Shown here: positions 50,201 through 64,000 of the stretch, piece after piece | Layout: the number at the start of each line of letters is the position of its first letter | How positions within the stretch are numbered: the first letter of the stretch is position 1 | NCBI GenBank assembly: GCA_025345505.1 | Contig: JANVCC010000073.1 | Location: forward strand, 5,097,448 to 5,161,447 | Length of the DNA stretch: 64,000 bases | Direction: 5' to 3' | Source: Todiramphus chloris collaris | Lineage: Eukaryota; Chordata; Aves; Coraciiformes; Alcedinidae | Translations under genes and position numbers: made by a program | Notes under the pieces: generated by a model | What the model was told of the DNA's origin: nothing | The model's database searches: none | What the model saw: the letters and a program-made list of their open reading frames with translations, nothing else

Positions 50201-53200
50201 TAGAAACATGGGTTGGTTTTTACCATGCAAGTATCTATATAATTTACGTTTGACGGTTTATCCCTGGAGGGGAAAAAAAATGTAGCAATTACTTGGGAAA
50301 CAGCTCTCAGTGTGTTCTGTTCAGAGTGCTCATGCTCCAAGTCAACTGATGACATTATTCAAACGGAGAGCAGAAATGATGTATGGAAGGGTATCCTCTG
50401 CTGCACAGCACCTTGTGCAAGGAACACAACACAGTACCCTGTCACACTAAGGGAAAGATTTTTCTTTTCATTCTTCCAAAGCTTATTGAAAAGAGTCCCC
50501 AATGTTTTAATTGGGGTCTGTGCTATTTTCAGCAGCTGTTGAAAAGCTGTGGAAATGGGTTTTAATAAAAGTAACTTTTTTTTCCTTAAGCATACATTTG
50601 TTTCTGCAACACTTTACTATCCTTAAATGTTTTGATATGATAAATGATTGTTAACAAAGATGGGAAGTTAGTAGCAAGGGCAGTTACCATGTGAATGCTC
50701 CAGGTAATAGCAAAAAAAAGAGAAGAAACTGGAGAGCAAATGGGCAGAACAGTGTTTTGGCTTTGCTAATTAGCACTTCCATTAGCTCCCAAAGATTGCA
50801 GTTAATTCTCAGTTTATGAATAAGCTGGTTTATGTCTGTACAGGGACAAGTTCTTCCCACTGGCGTTTCTACTTGGTCGTGATGGTTTGGAGTTAATTAG
50901 AGGTTCTAAAACAAACAACAAAATCCTCTCACCAATCCAACTGGAAATCTCAAGTCGTTCCAATCTCTGAATGTGAAACAAAATACTTGTCATTATCGAT
51001 ATTATTAATTAGGTTAATTCTGCATAAAATATTTTTCTTTCAAAAACAATAAAAAGAGAATTACCAGATGGTATCAAAGATCTCAATAAGCTAAATGAAC
51101 TGTTTTGTGAAAGAATTAATTCTGAGACATGAAACAAAAAAGGCTGATTTTCAAGGGGAAAGACATTTGAAAGACCTTTAAGGCACATGTTGATAATATC
51201 AGAAGACAAGAGCTTGGGCTGTGAAGGTCTGTCATTCCAATATTGGGCCCTGCTTTTGAGAGCTTGCTGAGGAAGCTCTGTGATGTACAAAACACCTGCC
51301 ATTTAATTTAAACTGTTGCAGATGCATTTTGTTCCCTCTTTGTGTTCTTGAGAACAACTGTTGAATGTGTGATAATTGAGCATGACACATGATACCAGTA
51401 ATTGTCAGGATTATGATAGAATACCTGTAGCTCTCTACAGGAATAGTGTACGGTGGCCAGTTGCTTGTCAGACTACTAAATATTTGTCTTCTATTTTGTT
51501 CTATCTCAGTTCCATACAGCATTTGTTCAACTGCCAAAATGGCTGCAGTAGCTTCAAAGGCTGTATTTTAAAGCTTCGTGTTGTACTTACGTTTGTGTCA
51601 CAGATCTCAAGTTAGCTGATGATGAAAAAAAACAGGTGAAGCTGTAGTGAAATTAAATATATTCTATTCCCTATGGAAAAACTTAAATCTTCAGTATGAA
51701 AACTAATGTTTATTGCATACAAGCATTTGGGCAGGTTAATTATGTATAATTTAAGGGTTTTTTTGTCATATGAAGGAGTATGCTACCACGCTTCTCTAGC
51801 TGAAATATAATTTGCAGACTAACAAAGTGTGCCGTATGAAGACGACATTTTCAACCTGCTCTGCTTTATAACATTTTATTTATTCAGAAAGAAGTGTATT
51901 TGTACGGCATTATTTTAATGTTTTACAGGGTTGAGTTGTGATTGTAGATGATTTTTTTTATTTCTTGACTATGGAAAGCTGGTAAATTAGCATGCTGCAA
52001 TTGTGCAAGTCGTTTCGTTCAGATTGCCATCGCAATTTCCGTCCTAGTGATTTGCTGTCATTCTATTTTGCCCCAAAACATTGCAGTTAGGAAAAAAATC
52101 AGCAAAAGGGAGTGCTTTTGACTTGAATGAGAGGATGATGAGAGAGGCCTGGTAGGTTTGTACATGATGGCCACTTCCAAAGAGGATGACAGTTAGAATT
52201 GCTCTAGAGTTACCAAAGTAAAGTCCTGAGGTCTTCTATCCCAGCCCTTCTTGCATCCTACAAGGGCAGCCTTTGGCTTTCATGGACACAGGACTTCCAC
52301 ATCCCCTGGCTATCAACTCCCTGTTCCTTCTCCTGACATAAGGTGCCTGGTTCACTGATCTTCCATCTCGTGTTCCACCTATCCTTTTCCACCCATATAA
52401 CAACCCCTGTCCTTTCTCCTTAAATGTAACACTCTTTCCATCTCGGAGGTCCCCATTCCTCTTTTCAGCTCCCAGTATAATTCCCCAGCTCTTCTCATCG
52501 ATTCAGCTATCCATCCTTCATGCCCATGTCAGCCCTTCACACAGCTCCTACTCCAGCTCAGCGAGATACTGTGGATTCTGTCTTATTTGACTCCCTCACC
52601 CCCATTTTATTCTGTTACCACATTAATCATGACTGCCATGGCCAAAAGAGGCTTCTCTTCTCAGATAGCAAATCGTGTCTTAAAATATGAGCTGGTGCTG
52701 CTCATTAGCTCGGCAAAGCCCCGAACACTATTAGCTGATCTAGAAGCAGCTCTTCTTTTTACATTGCTGATGCATGTGGGCAGGTTGGAAGTTCTGAGAA
52801 TTGTATTTCTGCCTGTGACCTCACTTCCCAAAGAAGGTATAGCTTCGAATTGCCTGAAAATAGGTGGAAAGATGGTAATTTCCCTGAAGTGCAAATAGTG
52901 GATTTATAGGGAATAAAAACCTCAGAGCTAAAGCTAAATTTGTTACTATAAATGCGTGATTCAAATCTGTAACTTGTTCAAGTTTCTATGAATCCTTCTG
53001 TAATGATTCTCTCCCTGGGAGGAGGAAGGCACTGGATAGGAGAAAGGAAGTGAGGGAAAAAGGCTGTAGTGGGAAAGGGTGTCTGCACTTAAGTGAAATG
53101 AAAACCTCTGCTACTTCAGTCTCTGCTTTCTCTGACTAAAACCTGGCTGTGAGACATGAGTGGAAAGTGCTGCTGCAGTGTAATGTCATCTGATCCCAGG

Positions 53201-56200
53201 CCTGGGTTGTCTAAATGCATGACATGAGACGCCTATAGTTGAAGCTCTTGTCCAGTTTATTTAATTGACAAAATATTAGGGCAGCGATTCAGGTGCTGAG
53301 GGTAACCACCTTTTCTCCAGGCCCGGAGATTTCAGATTATGATGCAATTTGTAATACAATTTTCAGGAAGATTCATAGTTTATAAAAAATAAATGTAAAA
53401 GGGGAGCAGATTCCGGTGTAATTCACTTAAAAAATGGAATCAGATCCTTTTTTTTTGTAATATTCACAGTTCTTGTGCTGCCTTATTTTCTTTATGCAGT
53501 GGTTTAGAGGTTGCTGATGTATGAGTTGCTTTGCACTGACATCCTCTCTGCTAGGCTTTGGACAAAACTGCTCAGCGTTTTGCTTGTGGATGCAGCAGCT
53601 GAGTGGGACTGTAGCACTGCTGGACAGTCCACTTTGCACTCCCTTCTGAATCCTTAGTTATTTCTCTATTTTACACAATCGATTTCTACAGGAATCTCCA
53701 AACGAGGAAAGAGGTAATTAGCTGTGAAAGATGAATATCAAGCATCTATGCAAAGTGCCAAATATAAACTAGAAAAGCCCTAGGGCATCGAGATATTACT
53801 TGTCAATTTTAAACTGGTTTTACATGCTTGTTTATTCTTCCAAGCAAAAAAAAACCCTAAGAACACTTGTTACCTTAGCAACATGGTTATGTTATCTCCA
53901 GACATCTGAACCAGATTCTCAAGACAGATATGCTGTTGTTCAGGTGAACCTCTATCACTGTAGGAGCTTGATTTATAGTGTCAGCATATTTTATTATGAA
54001 TTTTTGTATCTACATTTTTAAGCTGCAGTTATCTTAGCCCTGTGGTTGTCTGTAGAAGATTTAATTCTTGTCAATCATGTTCATGAATTGATTGAGGAAT
54101 TTTTATTAAATTACTGGTGGCAAGCTTTAATTAAAAAACATATTTTGCAAACATCTATATGTGATACAAAGAAACTAGCGTGCCTTTGTTTAAGAAAAAG
54201 ACTTGCTATTTTTTCTATGAAATAGTGGATAATAGGCTGAGGACAGAATTTAAAGCCAAAAGCTAATAAATAGTTTTGGCTGAAGGGTAAAGTACTGTAT
54301 TGAATTAGAAAATGTCTAAAACAGAAACCAAAAAGTAGAAATAAGTGGCCAATTTTCAGCATGGCAAAAGGTTAAAGCTGTTGTCAAGAGACCTAAAGGA
54401 TATGCTAGAACAGGATTGCATAATACATTTCCTACCCATCTGAACACAGTGAGGTACCAGTCTGCAGAAAACAGCTTTCCTTGCAGTGCTACTGAAGACT
54501 GGTAGGTCTCACTGGAATGTTTTACAGACTTGGGGAATAAGCTGTATGTGGACAATGAATTCCAGGTTTGATTAATTAAACATCTATTGCATGGTAGAGA
54601 AACAGTTCAGCTCCTCACACCTGGTACTGGGCTTTGACTGTAATGCCTTGGAGGAAAAGCTTAGGTATCTGGTGAGGAAGTGGCCGATGCACTGTGGTCC
54701 TTTAGGTAAACCAAATATGTACGAGCATTTAAGTAATCAGAACCACTGAAAAGATGTTATACAGTAATCCTTTTCTTGCACTGTTAAAATCTCTCTTGGT
54801 TGCAGAGAAAATTATTAGAGGTAGGGGAAACCTTCAAAAGGAGGAAGACAAGATGGAAATGTTATTTTAAGGTTAGATAATTACCTCAGAACAGACTTAT
54901 GTAGAAATTACTGAATTACAGAATGAAGTATATTATGCATTTGTTTCCCCTAAATTGCAAGAGAAATTTAAAAGAAATTAAAAAGTAGAAAATTAAACAT
55001 TTAAGGAAAGAAGTTAAACACTAAATTCCAAAAACTGGGTTCAGTGAGAAATCATAAGACACAAGGTTCTGGAGAGAATTAGCACTCTAGCTGAACAATA
55101 AGACAGCAATTACAGTGGCCAAACATTTCTTTAAAGGAGGTAAGAGTCTGTAAGTTTTAACTTTAACCCAAATCATCAACTCCCTGAGGTGATAAATAAT
55201 TTCCTCTCTGCAGGTTGTTCAGTCCAGACAGAGTTTCTTCTGAGTTAAACTGAAGCTTCGGTTACTAGACACTCTAATCCAGTAGATTCACCATCGATTG
55301 AATGGATTACTGCTCTGATGAGAGTATCAATCTCTATTTTAATATGGAAACATCAGTTTATGCCACACAACAAGTGTGAATATGGAACACCAATCTTCAG
55401 GGCTGAGTTTCCTAATGCTCTTTCATTGAAATGATCTTTTCCTTCAGTTTAGAGTAAGTAATTCTATGAACCAAAGAGAAAATTCTTGTTGCTGACTTCT
55501 CCAGTGCTGAATGAAAGTGTAAAGGCATACCAGAAAATTGCTCTGCAGTTACGGTATCTCCTCTGTTTTGAGCAGGATAATGTGGTGTAGGTAGCTCCCC
55601 TTTTCCTCTGAAGAGAACATACCTCTCATTTGCTACAGGTAAGAGCTTAAACATAGGCAGTTACAGTGCATTAGCTGCTGTGTTGTAAATTCTTAGCCCC
55701 AGTATCTCAAGTCAAGAGGCACATGTCAAATATTGCTCCTGTTAACCATAACACTGAGTTTTATGGAGTAAAAGATCATCTGCATGACAGATTGGAAGAT
55801 ACAGGCCGTACCTCTCTAATAACCATGCATTCTTCTCTGCTGTCTGAAACCAAATGCAATTTATATATTACTTAAGTGCAATTAAGTAGACGTTTAACTA
55901 AGGAGTCTCTAGGATTCCAGGCGGTTTGCGGCAGTTGTCAACACAGATGATCAACAATCCCACCTCCCACTGCAGTAGATGAAAGCTCTAAAAAACAAAT
56001 TGGAGTTATTTGTCAAAACATTCACATAGCAGTGGTTATTTGCCTACGTGAAGCCAGACTTCTGACTGCTATAGAATGAACAAAAAAAAAAAAAAATTGC
56101 ATATAAACTTAATATATATTCTTAAATATTTTACTCTCTGTGTTTTTGCTCTGTTTTGGGACATAGGCTGTACTGGAAAGGGAATAATATATATTTCTGG

Positions 56201-58530
56201 AAAATGTTCTGGTATTTATCTATTATGTTTTAGCTTTTCAACAGCAAGAGTTAAATGCGGCGTGCCACTGGAGCCCTTTTATAGCTCCTTCATTTATTTC
56301 ACATAAATGTGGGATAAATGGAGTGAGTAAACAATCAAACACTGTTTTTTTGACTTGGCATTTCCTATAGCTCTGGAACATTATAGTGAACATATGCTTT
56401 TATGCAGTGGTAATGGCATAAAAGTTGTGTTTGATTGCCTGTGCCCTTCACAAATCACAAAAACTTATTTCATACCGCTCCGTGCTATCAAAAAATGCAG
56501 CCATGCAGCACTGAAAATAACACAATTTAATACGAATTGGGGCAGCATGCCTAAAATGTTCACACCAAGAAGCTTAACTGCTGCTACCTTGCATCACCTG
56601 AACCTGTTGATTAGAAGGGAAATTTGAAGAATGAGTAAACTTTGAAGGCCACAAAGATTTCTGAATATTGCTTCATATCAACAATCAAACTAAACAACAA
56701 AATATGATGTTATTTTCCATCATTTTCTTACTATAATAGTACTAGGAATGTTTTCTTGTTCTGGCAAAATCATCGGTGAGTGTAATGTAGAGAGTGCTGT
56801 TGTAGCAGAAGAGTGGCCTTTTATAGCTGCGTGTCTTTTAAGAGAGTCTGCTGAATAGATAGTAAATTTGGGAAATAAATATAGTACTACTCTTGCCTTC
56901 AACACCTTTCACTCACAGGAAATTTCAAAATGTTTTATCCCCTATAAATACCCATCAGCTCTGAATTTGTCATTGCTTCTCTTCTATCATACAAGTCATC
57001 CCTTGCATAAGCTTTTGTACTTTGAGTTTGAATGTATAAAAAGCAGACTGCTAAATTCAGAAAGTGCAACTATGGTTCATCTGCCTTTGTTGTTTCCATG
57101 AAAATAAAGCAGTGTAACTGTTGATGATACACAGCAGCACATAATGTGCCTCTGACCTGACGTGATTCAGTGATTGCAAATCAGGGAATCATGGCTCATT
57201 CTGTTCAACGTTCTTGTTACATTAATGCAATTTAATATTTATATAGGATGGCATTAGACACTTATTTTGCACTCTGCATTTCATGTGACTTGAGAGGACG
57301 TGCCTGCAGTTGTAGGTGGTCCTGAGTCTCTGTTGTTTAAGCATGGGACCGTACTGACATCAAAATCTGAGAGCCTTCATTACAGAATTTTGAATACCAT
57401 CCTGGTTCCTGTTATCCGGAGAAATACTGTTACATATATTTAACAAGAACTTGGAAGCTACTGTGAGGTGAAGACACCTAGTGTGCTCTTCCTTCTGGCT
57501 TGGTTCAGCAGCGTGCACAGCTATGGTTTGGATCTGTCCCAACAGCCTGTTACTCAGCAGTCACCACTACATAGGTCATGCTGCTTTGGTCAAGACCAGC
57601 AATGCTGCAGGCATCCTTCACTGGGACTGCAGCCACAGCACGGTAAATTGGGAGCAATTTTCTTTCCAATTGGTTTTGGAAAAGGGCATTCTTGGCCTCT
57701 GCTGAAATTTGAGCGTGCAAATGAAAAGATGCATGGAGTAGCCCTCTACTATTGGCCACCGCTAAGAGCTGGTGGCAGATGCCCTGTATAGAAGGCAGTT
57801 ATATTTTATATGCCGTATGTGCTGCTGACAGACAGCTATGATATGTATAGGTATTTTTAACTGATATTGAGTACATCATTTTTAAAGTGGTCATTAAGTT
57901 TGAAAAAGAAAAAAAAAAACCCACACTCTTCCGTGTCTGAAATGATAGAAACTTCAGTTACAATCTTCACTGCATGAATTAAGTGTTCTGTGAGATAAAA
58001 TACATTTTTTGTTGCCCATAACACATTTTCCATTAGTAGCATGGCAATGTGAGAAATGCATTTGAGGCAAAAGAAATAGCACATCTTGGCACTGGGGCTT
58101 AAGTAGATTTCCCATTCATTGAACGCATAAATGAAGCCAGTATAATGTGTTACTGAAAGTGTTGTTTCAACTGCTACTCTATTACATTGTGATATCCTCC
58201 ACAGGTAATAGTCCATCACTGGTACTCACCATCAAATCCAGTTTCCAGCTGGGATGTTGTACCTGCTACATCCTTTTAAATGCGGTCCTGGCTTTAGAGT
58301 TGTATTTCTCTTTTATATGTAAAAACGTTATCAGAGTATACAGCTAAGAAGCAGTCATTTATTTCGCAGCTAGTGACAGATAACGGTCCTGTAGAACAGT
58401 GAAGATTCCAATGACAAAATGGTATGCAAATATTTTAAAACGGGGGGTGTGGGCTGTGTTAAATATAAAAAATAAAATAAAATTTAATTGTGAGGACGTT
58501 ACAGATTTCTCTCTTGTCCAGTAGGCATTG
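47213..58530. other. Anonymous intronic or intergenic DNA
   Basis: About 11 kb with no recognised exon. A pyrimidine-rich patch lies at 52240-52620. Homopolymer runs occur near 49737, 56082 and 57905. A 107-codon frame at 57468-57791 looks secretory but opens at GTG, not ATG. A 103-codon frame at 52587-52898 opens at TTG. Confidence 0.3.
52240..52620. repeat. Pyrimidine-rich, strand-asymmetric patch
   Basis: The plus strand is biased to C and T (CCATCTCGTGTTCCACC, CCTTTTCCACCC, CCTGTCCTTTCTCC). The composition is similar to 22620-23125, but I see no shared sequence block. Confidence 0.45.
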
Positions 58531-58682
58531 CAAATGCCCCATCCTTGGAAGTGTTTCAGCCCAGGCTGGATGGGGCTGTGAGCACCCTGCTCTAGTGGGA
58601 GGTGTCCCTGCCCATGGCAGGGGGGATGGAACAAGATGATCTTTAAGGTCCCTTTGAACCCTGACAATTCTATAATTCTATG
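58531..58682 (+). repeat. CR1 LINE, short 3'-end fragment (plus orientation)
   Basis: The conserved CR1 terminus is clear: CCCAGGCTGGATGGGGCTG, CTCTAGTGGGAGGTGTCCC, TGCCCATGGCAGGG, GATGATCTTTAAGGTCCC. It ends in two copies of the tail octamer (ATTCTATA, ATTCTATG). It is 5'-truncated to about 150 bp. The different tail and body from 3765-4142 indicate another CR1 subfamily. Confidence 0.93.
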
Positions 58683-61600
58683 CTGAGTTCAGTGGAACTT
58701 TCTCAATTCTTACTTTTTTTTTTTTTAGTGTTTCTGGGAAAGTTTTATTTAATTAAAAAGACAAAAAAGGAATTTTCCTCGGATCTTTCTTTCAAAATGT
58801 TGACACTGCTCATACAGTAAACGGTAATACTGAACAATAAACAGGTTCAATAGAGAATTCCATAATCTCTGCAGGAACAGTAACAACAAAAGTGCACTTT
58901 TCACTTTTATCTAAATAGTAGATTGGCCAATTTTAGCTGTTTATGTTTCACAGATCTTGCCAGCTTGAAATTAATTTCCAAAATATTTTCTGTAAAAAGA
59001 TTTGTTATGCTGGAATCACAAAGACTCTGTCACTGTGTTTTATAGAGATGATTTGGCTTTTGCTCTGGTTGGCATTCTGTCCAGCTGGAGTTCTGCGGGA
59101 CCATCCAGGGTGATCTGAGGGCTATGGGAATATTCCTGCTGATCAAACCTAGGACTAGACCTTCAGGAGGGCTGGAAGATAGTTCATATCTATATGTATG
59201 GAAGAGAGGGACAGGACAAAGCTCAATGAAGCACTCATTTAGTTCCGTAAAGAAATGGGTACTAAGGAGGTAGCTCCAGTGTCATTGCAGCATCCATGAA
59301 AAGTGTGTGGCTGTCATGCCTTGACTGGTGTTACCGCCTGATTTGTGTGGGGCCTGATTCTGTTCTGCCTGTAGAGATATGGAACTTAACTGAAAACATC
59401 ATTCCCCCTGCCATTCCCAGGGTGCATATAAATCTTTCCAGTTTATTTTTCAAAATAAAGAACTGTAAAATGAGTGTGATTGAACTTCCAACCTCCAGAG
59501 AGGTTCTTTGTAACTCATTTATGTTCTTAAAATCTGAATACTTTGTTAAAGCACAAAAGCTTTCAGCTTTGTTCCTTGAAGACAGAGTATTTTATCAACC
59601 AGTATGTCTCTTGTATGTTTTGAAATAAGTCAGCCTTGCTTGCAATACTAATGGGCATCCGTCTCACGGGGGATCTTCTTTACTTTATAGAGAGGTGTTT
59701 GCCATGAGCTGAAAGAGGGAAGGCCTTTCCCTTGTCTAACACAGAGGGTCTGTTCTTCATGTTCAGCATTCAGTGAGAGCACTAACAGCTCCTTTGAGCA
59801 GACAGCATCCAGTGTAATGCACATTTTTACTATAAAATAATATTTTACCTGTCTCTCATCACTATTTGTTTCTTATAGCACTGGTCATCAATACGTTTTG
59901 GAGTCCTTTATGAGGCTGTTGAAACAATTATTTCTCCTTTACAAAAGCAGGGCAGGAAGGGGGGTGGCCTTAGTAATTGTCACACAGCAAGTGTGACACT
60001 CCTTAAATGTCATCACAAGGAGACCCCTTCATATTTCATGTTGGTAACTATTGATAAATGCTTTGGAAATTTTGTCTCTGTTCTGCAATATTTCATTAGA
60101 AATAAACTACGAAGCTTAGCACTGAGTGGCTTATCTGATAACAGGATTCTGCTTGAACTGGTCGTTGAAGTCCAACTTGAACAACCCCAAATTGAAGAAA
60201 ATCCATTGTCTGATTGCTGAGATAATCTAAATATTTGTACAATAATTTTTTTAAAGGAGAGACTAAAAGCTCACCAACAAATGGTACCAAGTATAGTAGA
60301 AGTACAAACCTGAAGGGGGAGGAACGAGTGACATATTCTACTTTTAATATCTAGTAAAATATCTGTTCAGGAGTATTCAGAAGAAAGGCTGAAGGTTCTG
60401 AAAATTCATCTCCACCTTTCCCTAGGGTAAGAATAGGTAGGAAAGAATCTTGCTTGAATTATCTTGTGTACCTTTAAAATTCCCATCCTTGACTACCACT
60501 TGATACTTAAAAGATGTAAAATATACTTGATCATTAGGGCTACGGTAATCTCTTCAGAACCTGTGAGGTGAAGGCAAATGTGGAAACTTCATCACTTGAG
60601 TCCAAGTTGTGTTCTGGGCATGGAGGTTGAGAGAAAGCTCCTGCTTTTCCCTCTTGTCACTTGGGGAAAGAATTGGTCATTAGTAACTTAATGGGATTCT
60701 CTCATCTCTTGTTCACTTTGCAAAGTTATTATTGTAGAAGTAGCATTTATAGGCTGTCTGGAGACATTGTGTCTCTTCAGTGTTGGCTGGCTCGCCCTAC
60801 TGAAGCTGGGTAATCACAGAGGTACCACATAAATTCAGTATTTTCTTGGATACAATTCATAGCAGTTAATTGTTAAGCATTCAAAAAAGTAAGAGTGAAT
60901 ATGTGGGCACCAATGGAAAATACTGTAACTCTACTGTGAGGGAGATTACATATATGTGAGTGTATGAATATTTATAAACATGCATATATATGTATGTGTA
61001 TGTATATAAAAAAGTGTGAGTTAAGATGAGACATGAAAGTTCAGTGAAGCTGCTGAACAAAACGGCCATTATCCATTCAGGCTGGAAATCAAAATACACT
61101 ACTGACAGTCATCAGAGCAGTGGGAACCACCAGGTCTGATATTTAGACTAGAGCAGTAGTCCCATATAGCCCATATTGTCATATAGGCCAAGAAAGTTTG
61201 GACCTGAATGCAAAAATTGGTATCTAGAAGCCTGTACTGAAGACGTTAAGCTAAGGAGTAGCTAAATATAAGTAGTAGTAATGAATCTTTGCAGGAAAGC
61301 CTAGAAATTGTACTATGACCTTGAAAACCACATGACAAGAGAGGTCCTTTGGTTTACGTGCCAGGTGGAATGAGGCAGGGAACCAGGAACAAGCCGAAGG
61401 TATCCTAAATTAGGTTTCTAATATAATGCTAATCATGTCCAGTAGATGCCCAAATCAGGACTTGAGTTTCTTCTCCAAACAGAAGCAACCTAAAAGGTGA
61501 TGAAAAAACATTGAAAACCATCTCTATAGTGATAGAACATGTTAATTTGAATCCTCGTGTTAAAGTCAACTTTTAGTTTAGCTGCTGTTGCCTGAGTGGG

Positions 61601-62478
61601 AGAGGGGAGGGACCGTGAAGGGAAGAAGTTCAGTGAGAAGAATTACGACGAGCAGTCTATGAAGTAAGTGCCCATGGGTAACACACTGAAGAACTTCATG
61701 GTGTAAGCAGACCTTTAACTTGAAATTGTTTCAGTCAGTTGATTCATAGAGTGTGTGTGCTATGTGCAGTCAGGGTCAATTACACGGTGTCTACAAGCTT
61801 TTAGCTTAATTCATACACTAAGAAGCTGAAAAAGCTAAAAATAAATAAATAATTCAGCAAGGCTTTTTGTTCTCTTCCTGTACCAAGCAGCCTTAAACAA
61901 CTAGAAGAATTTAACAAGTGATCTCTTTGTAGAATTGGATCAGAGCTTAAATTAAACTGTGCATTTTCTTTTAGCCTCTGGTAGAGGAATTAAAAATAAA
62001 GTTTTTTTACCTCATAAAGCATTTGTTTGAAAGTCCGTTGAATTTCAATATTAGAGGCAGTAGAGATATTTCTCTTACAAGCTGACTTGCAGCACTGCTT
62101 TAGTGATGGGACCTGATAGCTTCTAGTATTACCTTTGGGCACTGACTTTTACTGGTCTACACAAGGCCTCAGCTTTCACTCTCCCAGGACTCCCAAGTCT
62201 GATTTTTGCTAGGAGGAATGTTAGTTATGTTAGTTATTTTCTAGTTAACAAAGTTGTTTTCCTCTTAACCTGGCAAACTGTACACCTGGAGGTTCTAAAC
62301 TGACCTCCAATTTGTTGTTGCTGTGTAAAATATTGCTGGATCAAATAATTCCTTAATTAATGAGATGTAGGAAAGGCCTTTGTTGTGCATGTACCTAGAG
62401 AAATGACTGACATGAGTAGCAAAAATATAGATATCAAACAAATAAAACCATAGACGTGTTTCTCTAAATTTATTTTAG
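58683..62478. other. Anonymous DNA with an AT/GT-rich low-complexity patch
   Basis: No exon is recognised up to the acceptor at 62478. At about 60945-61012 there is a degenerate TA/TG/CA low-complexity stretch (GCATATATATGTATGTGTAT), a decayed dinucleotide repeat. Confidence 0.3.
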
Positions 62479-62637
62479 ACTGCAGAGTTGAACCACAAAA
62501 TTTCAGAGCAAGCTCTGAATTACAGTTCCCGTAACAGTTTTCATGTTCTGGATGTTCTGGCTTGGAGAAAGAGCAGAGAATTTTGTTGTACTGAATCAGA
62601 CCATGGATGCAGCTATTCTGTCATCGTCCTCTCAAGC
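62479..62637 (+). CDS. Exon-like interval, unidentified
   Basis: The acceptor AAATTTATTTTAG (AG at 62477-62478) and a donor CAAGC|GTAAGT (GT at 62638, with a non-consensus C at -1) enclose 159 nt. The first frame is open across all 53 codons (phase 0-0), beginning TAELNHKISEQALNYSSR and ending SVIVLSS. The frame continues to a stop at 62671-62673 if unspliced. The composition is protein-like but I recognise no family. Its phase does not join directly to the interval at 37221-37386. It could be chance. Confidence 0.22.
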
Positions 62638-64000
62638 GTAAGTCACGGTGCTTTCAGTTTGTGTTTCCATTGACTGCCTTTTCTCCTTGGACTGTGTTGT
62701 AGATTTCCAGGGAAGCTCTGCCCACTTACCCTAGGACCTTAATAATGTTAACTGCTGTGTGACTGTTATTGATCAGCAGCACATAGAACAGTTGCATAAA
62801 TACAGATAATTGAGAAAATTTCATTTAATTAGTGGATACTAATGGGCATACCCTGTACTGAGACGATAATTTAATATAAAAGAAATTAGGGCAATCAATT
62901 TCATTCTCACCAGTCATGTGCTATTTGCCATGCCTCTTGAAATGGTTCTTTTTTCTTTTTTTCTCAGAGATGCAAGACTCCAGCTTTTTATTTCTACACG
63001 TTTCTATTTCCCAGTTCTAAACAGTGCTTGATTCTTCTTTTAATCTTTTTGGCATATGATAATTGTTCATAAAACATGCATTCATAAGTTTGTAGAAGAT
63101 CCTAGGTATAACTAAAATAATACACTTTGTGGAAGAAATTGTTGGTTTCTTCTGCAATTTTAGCTGCTATGTTGTTTTAATCTGAAGAACTTCCTTTCAA
63201 TGAATGCCGACAAAAAGCATTCATCTTTGTAGTAATTGTTGTAGGAATAACTTGTAATGATGACAAATAAAGCAATTATAACACCAGTAAGTTCTGAATA
63301 TGTAGCCAGATATACCTATAGAGTATTACAGGTTTATTAAAAATTAAATCCTGCTTTGTAAGCAATTTTAGTTATGAAACTGGTTATTAATAGTGTTTAT
63401 ATTTAGATTATGATGCATACTTCTTTAGAATTTGAGTTATTTTACGAGGCTGCAAGCATTTAGGAGAAACGTACGTGAACTTTTAATGCTGCGGTAGGTA
63501 AGACAATATTTGTCTGAGTGTTATAAACTGACTGTATGACCTGAGCACCAAAAATAGATTACAAATGTCAAATTAATATCCAACTTTCAGAACATTTGCA
63601 TAGAACAGTCTGACAAAAAAAAAAAGTGGCCTGTCATTTGCAGATCTGGAATAAAAACCTCAATGTTCTCAGGCACGGCAGAACGTCAGCTCTTCATCTT
63701 TTTCATCTTTTAATTAGGAATTGGACAGGAGTTTGAATTCCTGGCTTACCATGGGACAGCTGTAAGTTCCAGGATGGGGAGGGGTTATGCAAATCATCTG
63801 CTTCCCAAGAGGTGAAGATCAGGTGTTTGCATTACCCAAGTATACATTCTGAAAACCCCTGCGTATGTTTTGAGGAAAATACCATTTCAATTCTTGTGAC
63901 TTGTAGGTATTTGGACTGTCAATAGGCTGGGGCTGGTATGTGGGTCACATCCCAGGTCTGGCAACCTTGGGGTCCCCTGTCCCCAGCAGCAGCTTAAGGC
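62638..64000. other. Anonymous AT-rich DNA
   Basis: Nothing recognised to the end of the window except a poly-A run near 63617 and an octamer with an adjacent E-box-like site (ATGCAAATCATCTG, 63787-63800). Confidence 0.3.

Noticed and set aside
57468-57791. 107-codon frame that reads like a secreted protein (signal-peptide-like N-terminus)
   Set aside because: The first codon is GTG (57468-57470), not ATG, which a bird gene would not normally use, and an overlapping plus-strand frame and a minus-strand frame are also open. No splice context supports it.
1-64000. Prokaryotic operons, phage genes, CRISPR arrays, tRNA or rRNA genes
   Set aside because: None was seen on reading through. The CR1 and ERVL repeats and the AT-rich, gene-poor sequence identify vertebrate nuclear DNA.

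Overview
The window is vertebrate nuclear DNA, almost certainly from a bird. It is AT-rich, has no densely packed open frames, and carries four clear 3'-end fragments of CR1 (the main avian LINE), two with octamer-like tails ending in ATTCTGTGAT or ATTCTATG, plus a fifth very decayed CR1-like stretch. It also holds a solo LTR of the avian endogenous-retrovirus class III (ERVL-like) type. Repeat load is low, as expected for a bird gene desert or very large introns. No bacterial, phage, plasmid or CRISPR signal was seen.

Layout: positions 1-3.7 kb hold a candidate terminal coding exon (841-935) and anonymous sequence. A 375-bp CR1 lies at 3765-4142. From 4.1 to 17.4 kb the DNA is anonymous apart from a candidate internal exon (11665-11769). 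At 17383-17611 a long imperfect palindrome runs straight into a 100-N assembly gap (17612-17711). From 17.7 to 36 kb there is anonymous sequence with small tandem duplications, homopolymer tracts, a pyrimidine-rich tract and a local CpG-retaining block. At 36-41.4 kb lie a CR1 fragment, an exon-like interval (37221-37386), a decayed CR1-like stretch and another CR1 fragment, all three repeats in minus orientation. The solo LTR, with a perfect 5-bp target duplication, is at 46739-47207. The rest is anonymous, with one more CR1 tail (58531-58682) and an exon-like interval near the end (62479-62637).

No gene could be named. The four exon calls rest only on splice-site quality and an open frame, so all are low to moderate confidence. 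Most open frames of 60-160 codons here start at non-ATG codons, overlap frames on the other strand or fall in repeats, and are best read as chance. No novel multi-gene system is evident. The most notable objects are the gap-adjacent palindrome, the LTR with its intact promoter core, and the candidate exons at 841 and 11665.
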